NCBI GenBank assembly: GCA_046728115.1
Contig: JBKPDW010000599.1
Coordinates: 1 to 9,719 of the forward strand
DNA: 9,719 nucleotides
Reading direction: 5' to 3'
DNA from: CAVSWN01 sp046728115
GTDB taxonomy: Bacteria > Acidobacteriota > Vicinamibacteria > Vicinamibacterales > CAVVIG01
Shown here: positions 6,201 through 9,719 of the stretch, one piece after another
How the letters are laid out: every line of letters starts with the position of its first letter
Position numbering within the stretch: the first letter of the stretch is position 1
Position numbers and translations under genes: made by a program
Notes under the pieces: model-generated
What the model saw: only the letters and a program-made list of their open reading frames with translations
What the model was told of the DNA's origin: nothing
Database searches by the model: none

Positions 6201-6971
6201 TTGCGCACGCTCGGAAGCCTGTTGGTTGGCCTGCAGATGCAGGCTCAGGGTGGGGTTTCGCTCGACCGTTCAGGAATCTCGATAGTTTCGCTTCTTGCCG
6301 GTTCCACCTACACCGCCCGCGTCGTCCTGCTCGTTCTCGGGTTGTTCTCCGTCGTGTCGTGGAGCATCGTGCTCTACAAAGCGTGGACATTCCGGCGGGC
6401 CCGACGGCAGTCGGGGCAGTTCCTCGAGGTGTTCCGGCGCAGCAACAAGTTCTCGGAAGTGCAGGCGGTCTGCCGATCGCTCGGCGAGAGTCCCCTCGTG
6501 GGTCTATTTCAATCCGGCTACGCGGAGCTCACCGCGCAGTTGCGCCAACCGTCGTCCGAGGTGTCGAACGGACCCAATCCACATGCGCCTGGCGGGCGTC
6601 CAATTCTCAAGAGCTTGTCGGCAGTCGATCGCGCGCTCCTGCGGGCCGCGGCTGTTGAGATCAACAAGCTCGAACATTGGGTACCGTTTCTGGCCACGAC
6701 CGCGAGCATCTCGCCGTTCATCGGCCTGTTCGGAACCGTGTGGGGCATCCTGATCGCATTCGCCGCCATCGCGCAAACCGGATCGACCAATCTGAGCGCC
6801 GTGGCCCCCGGCATTGCCGAAGCCCTCGTGACGACGGCGGCGGGGCTGCTCGCGGCGATCCCGGCCGTATTGTTCTATAACTATTTTTCGCATCGCATCA
6901 GAACGTTCGCTTCGGAGATGGATGATTTCTCCATGGAGTTCCTGAACATCGCCGAAAGGAATTTCACCTAG
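6201..6971 (+). CDS. tolQ: TolQ/ExbB/MotA-family proton channel subunit
   Basis: This inner-membrane protein, 256 residues from the TTG, is expected to form the proton-conducting pentamer around a TolR/ExbD dimer and energise the TolA/TonB-like protein. Three membrane segments are visible: about 28-60 (including VVLLVLGLFSVVSWSIVLYK), 161-191, and 205-228. The family core sits at 162-182 (ATTASISPFIGLFGTVWGI), followed by GIAEALVTTAAGLLAAIPAV. A cytoplasmic loop of about 100 residues separates TM1 from TM2. TTG 6201 is chosen for its GGAGG, and because a longer GTG start at 6138 would overlap the predicted -10. It is first in the operon, and its TAG overlaps the tolR GTG by one base. Tol rather than Ton is inferred from the tolB and pal that follow; sequence alone would also fit ExbB. 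Confidence 0.9.
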   Translation: MRTLGSLLVGLQMQAQGGVSLDRSGISIVSLLAGSTYTARVVLLVLGLFSVVSWSIVLYKAWTFRRARRQSGQFLEVFRRSNKFSEVQAVCRSLGESPLVGLFQSGYAELTAQLRQPSSEVSNGPNPHAPGGRPILKSLSAVDRALLRAAAVEINKLEHWVPFLATTASISPFIGLFGTVWGILIAFAAIAQTGSTNLSAVAPGIAEALVTTAAGLLAAIPAVLFYNYFSHRIRTFASEMDDFSMEFLNIAERNFT

Positions 6972-7429
6972 TGCCGAAAGTGCACGCGGCGGCGAGCGCA
7001 CGGGGACGCTCCGGACGCGGGCGTCGAGTGACGACGACGCTGTCGGAAATCAACGTCGTGCCGCTCGTCGACGTGATGCTGGTGCTGCTCATCATCTTCA
7101 TGATCACTGCGCCGATGATCCAGCGCGGCGTCGACGTGAAGCTTCCCGTCGCGACGCGGACGAATCAGATCAGCGGCGAGCGTGCGTTCATCACGGTCCC
7201 CCTCTCCTATCGGCAGGACCACAAAGTGTTCCTCGGCGATGAGGCCATTCGCGCCGATGTCCTACAGGAGCGGATACGGCAGAAGCTCGAGCACGCGCCG
7301 GACAAGAAAGTGTATCTGAGAGGCGATGGCGGCGTGCAGTATCAGGAACTGATGGAAGTGTTCGATCGCCTCAAAGCGGCCGGTGTCAGCGATGTCGGTC
7401 TCGTAGCGAAGCTTCCGGGCGAACGGTGA
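6971..7429 (+). CDS. tolR: TolR/ExbD-family biopolymer transport protein
   Basis: This 152-residue inner-membrane protein partners TolQ in the proton-driven motor. A basic, Arg-rich cytoplasmic start (1-20) is followed by LSEINVVPLVDVMLVLLIIF (24-43). That gives one membrane helix with the conserved proton-carrying aspartate at D34. The periplasmic domain covers about 65-150 and ends with the family pattern YLRGDGGVQYQELMEVFDRL near 115-134, then DVGLVA. The start is the GTG overlapping the tolQ stop (TAGTG); AAAGGA at 6955-6960 could serve as Shine-Dalgarno at 10 bases. The stop overlaps the next ATG by one base (TGATG). Length is normal for the family. Confidence 0.92.
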   Translation: MPKVHAAASARGRSGRGRRVTTTLSEINVVPLVDVMLVLLIIFMITAPMIQRGVDVKLPVATRTNQISGERAFITVPLSYRQDHKVFLGDEAIRADVLQERIRQKLEHAPDKKVYLRGDGGVQYQELMEVFDRLKAAGVSDVGLVAKLPGER

Positions 7430-8220
7430 TGGACGTCACCGACGTTCTGCGCGACCGGATGCGTGAACCTGGCGGCTTTCAGCGGATGCTCACCGTGTCG
7501 CTCGCTGCACACGTGCTGGTCGCGGCCGCAATGGTTTTGGCGCCCCGAGGATTTCTTGGACGCCCGGTAGACTCGCCGCGCGAGGTGATGACGATCTCGC
7601 TCGCCGGAGGTGGCGAGGGACCGCGGAATGGCGGGTTCACCACGATTGGAGCGAGACCCGTCCAGCAGGTCACGCCGCCTGACGAACCGCCCAAACGCGA
7701 GGCTGTCCGGCCGCCGGCGGCAAAAGCGCCCGACATGACGCTTCCAACGAAGCCGTCGACGAAACCAGTCAAACCGTCGACCGCGCCGGACATCAAGCAG
7801 TCCCCGGACCAGGCTCGAGGGCGCACGCCGACGAAAGGCAAAGAGATTACCCCTGGCACGGCCATCGCCGATACCGGCGCGCGAGGCCAGGGATTCGGAC
7901 TGTCGACCGGCGGCGGACCGGGCTCGGGCTCGAGCCTCGACGTCGCCGACTTCTGCTGCCCGGACTACATCGTCACTATGATCGAGCGCATACGATCCAG
8001 CTGGGTCTCGAATCAGGGCACCGCGGGGCAAAGCATCGTGAAGTTCACGATCCAGCGCGACGGCCGCGTCACCGGGTACGAAGTGGAGCGCTCCAGCGGT
8101 TCGCCCGTTCTCGATCTCGCGGCGTTGCGCGCCGTGGCGCAGACTCGCTCGCTTCCGCCACTCCCCGCTCAGTTTCCCAACCCGACGCTGACCGTTCATC
8201 TCAATTTCCAATACCAATGA
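7429..8220 (+). CDS. TonB/TolA-like energy transducer with TonB C-terminal domain
   Basis: This 263-residue protein should span the periplasm and pass energy from TolQR to outer-membrane partners. It has a short cytoplasmic start, one membrane helix (about 20-38, TVSLAAHVLVAAAMVLA), and a linker rich in Pro, Lys and Thr (about 76-140). A Gly/Ser-rich stretch (153-169) leads to a TonB-type C-terminal domain (about 178-263). The features of that domain are IERIRSSW, VKFTIQRDGRVTGYEVERSS, the LDLAALRAV helix and LTVHLNFQY. Unlike E. coli TolA it lacks a long Ala/Lys helical arm. By position it is the TolA equivalent, but by domain it is TonB-family, so I leave the symbol empty. Paired cysteines (176-177) precede the domain. 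ATG 7429 is preferred over the adjacent GTG 7426. Its end overlaps tolB by four bases (ATGA). Confidence 0.88.
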   Translation: MDVTDVLRDRMREPGGFQRMLTVSLAAHVLVAAAMVLAPRGFLGRPVDSPREVMTISLAGGGEGPRNGGFTTIGARPVQQVTPPDEPPKREAVRPPAAKAPDMTLPTKPSTKPVKPSTAPDIKQSPDQARGRTPTKGKEITPGTAIADTGARGQGFGLSTGGGPGSGSSLDVADFCCPDYIVTMIERIRSSWVSNQGTAGQSIVKFTIQRDGRVTGYEVERSSGSPVLDLAALRAVAQTRSLPPLPAQFPNPTLTVHLNFQYQ

Positions 8221-9572
8221 CAAAGATCCTCGTCTCAGGCGCATTGGCCATCGGCGTGCTGTCCGCTCAGCAGCCGCCGCCGACCACGCCGCAGCCGCCA
8301 CCGCAGCAGCCGACCGAAATCTCCACCACTGTGAGCGGCGAAAGTGGATCCGCGCCGCGGCTGGCAATCCCCGACTTCATCGCACTCTCCCAGGACGCCG
8401 AAACGGTTGCAACCGCCAAGACGATCGGACAGGTGATCTGGGACGACCTGAATTTCGAGCGCGAGTTCGCATTCATTCCGCGAGACGTCTACGCGACGAT
8501 ACCGCGTCCGACATCGTTTCAGGACATCCCGTTCGATCGGTGGCGCGAACTCAACGCGGACGGCCTGCTGATCGGCACTGTTCAAAAGGCGGCAACCGGA
8601 CTCAGGGTCGAGGTGCGGTTGTACAACGTCCGCAACCGCCAGATGGCGTTCGGCAAGGAGTACACCGGCTCAAACGCCCGGCTGATCGCCCACACCGCGT
8701 CGGACGAAGTCCATCAGACCCAACGGGCGTTGCGCGGTGTCGCACGCACGCGCATCACGTTCAACTCCGATCGCGACGGCGAGCGGCTGGGGGGGACGAT
8801 CGAGAATCGCGGCGTGAAGGAGATTTATCTCGCGGACTACGATGGCGAGAATCAGCGCAGGCTCACCGCGAACCGGACGTTGAACATCACGCCGCGCTGG
8901 TCGCCTGATGGCCGCGCGATCGCGTTCACGTCGTACCGCCGCGGCGGGGCCAACATTTTCATTTCGAACATCTTCGAAGGAACGCTCGTCGAGGTCACGC
9001 AGGGGCCGAAAGTGGGGGAAAACTGGCTCCCCGCCTGGTCGCCTGATGGAACGCGAGTCGCGTTTTCGTCCACGCGCGATGGCAACCCCGAGATTTACGT
9101 GGCCAATCGCGACGGATCGAACGTGCACCGGCTCACGAATCATCCGGGCATCGACATCTCGCCGACCTGGTCGCCGTCCGGCACACAGATCGCCTTCACG
9201 TCGGACCGTACGGGAACACCACAGATCTGGATCGTGGGCACTGACGGCCTCAACCTGCACCGCGAGACATCGGAGTCGTTCTGCGACAAGCCCACGTGGT
9301 CGGCGCCCCCGTACAACGAAATCGCCTACGCGTCGCGCACCGGTCCGGGCTTCGACATCAAGGTGCTCGATCTGGCGACGAATCAAGCGCGCCAACTGAC
9401 GTTTGGCGAGGGCAGCAACGAAAGCCCGTCGTTCGCACCGAACGGGCGCCACATTGTCTTTACGTCGACGCGGGCCGGAAAAACACAGGTATTCACGTTG
9501 GCGCGCGATGGGAAGGACGTGCGCCAGTTGACGAAGGCTGGAAATAACGAGAAGCCGGACTGGTCCAGATAG
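8217..9572 (+). CDS. tolB: Tol-Pal system protein TolB
   Basis: This 451-residue periplasmic protein should bind Pal and help release or recycle it during envelope constriction. A short signal peptide is likely, with K3, the core ILVSGALAIGVLS, and cleavage near A17. A Pro/Gln-rich linker (18-33) follows. The TolB N-terminal domain spans about 47-180 (LAIPDFIA, ADGLLIGTV, VRLYNV). A six-bladed PD40 beta-propeller spans about 181-451. Blades show the repeated pattern WSPDG or its variants (228-232, 274-278, 318-322, 406-410), then IAFTS, with xIYxxxxDGxNxxRLT strands. At DNA level CTGGTCGCCTGATGG is identical at 8897-8911 and 9035-9049. The start is the ATG overlapping the previous stop (ATGA), with no Shine-Dalgarno of its own, which suggests translational coupling. 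Length is close to E. coli TolB plus the linker. Confidence 0.95.
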   Translation: MTKILVSGALAIGVLSAQQPPPTTPQPPPQQPTEISTTVSGESGSAPRLAIPDFIALSQDAETVATAKTIGQVIWDDLNFEREFAFIPRDVYATIPRPTSFQDIPFDRWRELNADGLLIGTVQKAATGLRVEVRLYNVRNRQMAFGKEYTGSNARLIAHTASDEVHQTQRALRGVARTRITFNSDRDGERLGGTIENRGVKEIYLADYDGENQRRLTANRTLNITPRWSPDGRAIAFTSYRRGGANIFISNIFEGTLVEVTQGPKVGENWLPAWSPDGTRVAFSSTRDGNPEIYVANRDGSNVHRLTNHPGIDISPTWSPSGTQIAFTSDRTGTPQIWIVGTDGLNLHRETSESFCDKPTWSAPPYNEIAYASRTGPGFDIKVLDLATNQARQLTFGEGSNESPSFAPNGRHIVFTSTRAGKTQVFTLARDGKDVRQLTKAGNNEKPDWSR

Positions 9573-9600
9573 GTCGTGACGGCTTCAATGGAGTTGCGTG

Positions 9601-9719
9601 ATGAGACGGATGGTGACGGCGGTGACATTGGCGTCGGTGACGCTCCTGGCGGGTGTGGCTTGCCACAAGAACAAGTCGCCCGTTGTGCGGCCCACTCCAC
9701 CGCCCAGTAGCACCACTCC
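9601..9719 (+). CDS. pal: Peptidoglycan-associated lipoprotein Pal, 5' fragment
   Basis: Only the first 39 codons are present; the frame is open to the window edge. The translation has a basic start (MRRMV), a hydrophobic core (TAVTLASVTLLAGVA) and a cysteine at residue 21. This is a lipoprotein signal peptide, though the lipobox (AGVAC, Gly at -3) is weaker than the usual L-x-x-C. Lysines and a proline run (PTPPPSS) follow, as in linkers of Pal proteins before the OmpA-like peptidoglycan-binding domain, which would lie outside the window. GGAG at 9590-9593 is a good Shine-Dalgarno, 7 bases from the ATG. The gene starts 28 bases after tolB. Identity as Pal rests on position plus the lipoprotein start. 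Confidence 0.8.
   Translation, partial: MRRMVTAVTLASVTLLAGVACHKNKSPVVRPTPPPSSTT

Noticed and set aside
5549..6658. 369-codon plus-strand open frame
   Set aside because: It runs antisense through the start of recN and then out of frame through tolQ, both recognised genes; it matches nothing.
7342..8367. 341-codon minus-strand open frame
   Set aside because: Antisense to tolR, the TonB-like gene and tolB; highly Arg/Ala-rich with no motif.
8670..9452. 260-codon minus-strand open frame
   Set aside because: Mirror of the TolB propeller coding strand; its apparent repeats derive from the PD40 repeats.
1..9719. parS site, CRISPR array, tRNA or rRNA genes, insertion sequence, toxin-antitoxin or defence genes
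   Set aside because: Read on both strands by eye, I found no TGTTTCACGTGAAACA-like site, regularly spaced repeats, cloverleaf, transposase or defence domain.

Overview
The window is GC-rich and densely coded, and reads as chromosomal housekeeping DNA. It most likely comes from an uncultured member of the Acidobacteriota, perhaps the Vicinamibacteria. That placement is an inference from codon and GC character, from the gene order recN-miaB-DUF151-parA-parB, and from the compact exbB/tolQ-exbD/tolR-tonB/tolA-tolB-pal operon. It was not tested by any search.

Layout. Two operons diverge from a short control region at about 6080-6200. The leftward (minus-strand) operon runs recN, miaB, a DUF151 bifunctional-nuclease-family gene, parA and parB. 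Most junctions overlap or abut; the exception is the 145-base DUF151-parA gap, which holds a tandem repeat and a candidate extra promoter for parAB. Left of parB, positions 1 to about 685 contain no intact gene. They do contain a heavily decayed second copy of parB in the same orientation, which can be aligned to the intact parB by eye through most of its length.

The rightward (plus-strand) operon encodes a Tol-Pal type envelope machine. It has a TolQ/ExbB channel protein (TTG start with a strong Shine-Dalgarno), a TolR/ExbD protein, a short proline-rich TonB/TolA-like protein, a TolB beta-propeller protein, and the first 39 codons of a Pal-like lipoprotein cut by the right edge. Successive genes overlap by 1, 1 and 4 bases, which suggests translational coupling.

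Functionally, the left operon handles DNA repair (RecN), tRNA modification (MiaB) and chromosome segregation (ParAB). The right operon powers and anchors outer-membrane constriction or integrity from the proton-motive force. I see no RNA genes, CRISPR array, insertion sequence, prophage or defence genes. The most unusual item is the tandem parB pseudogene; I found no convincing undescribed system.
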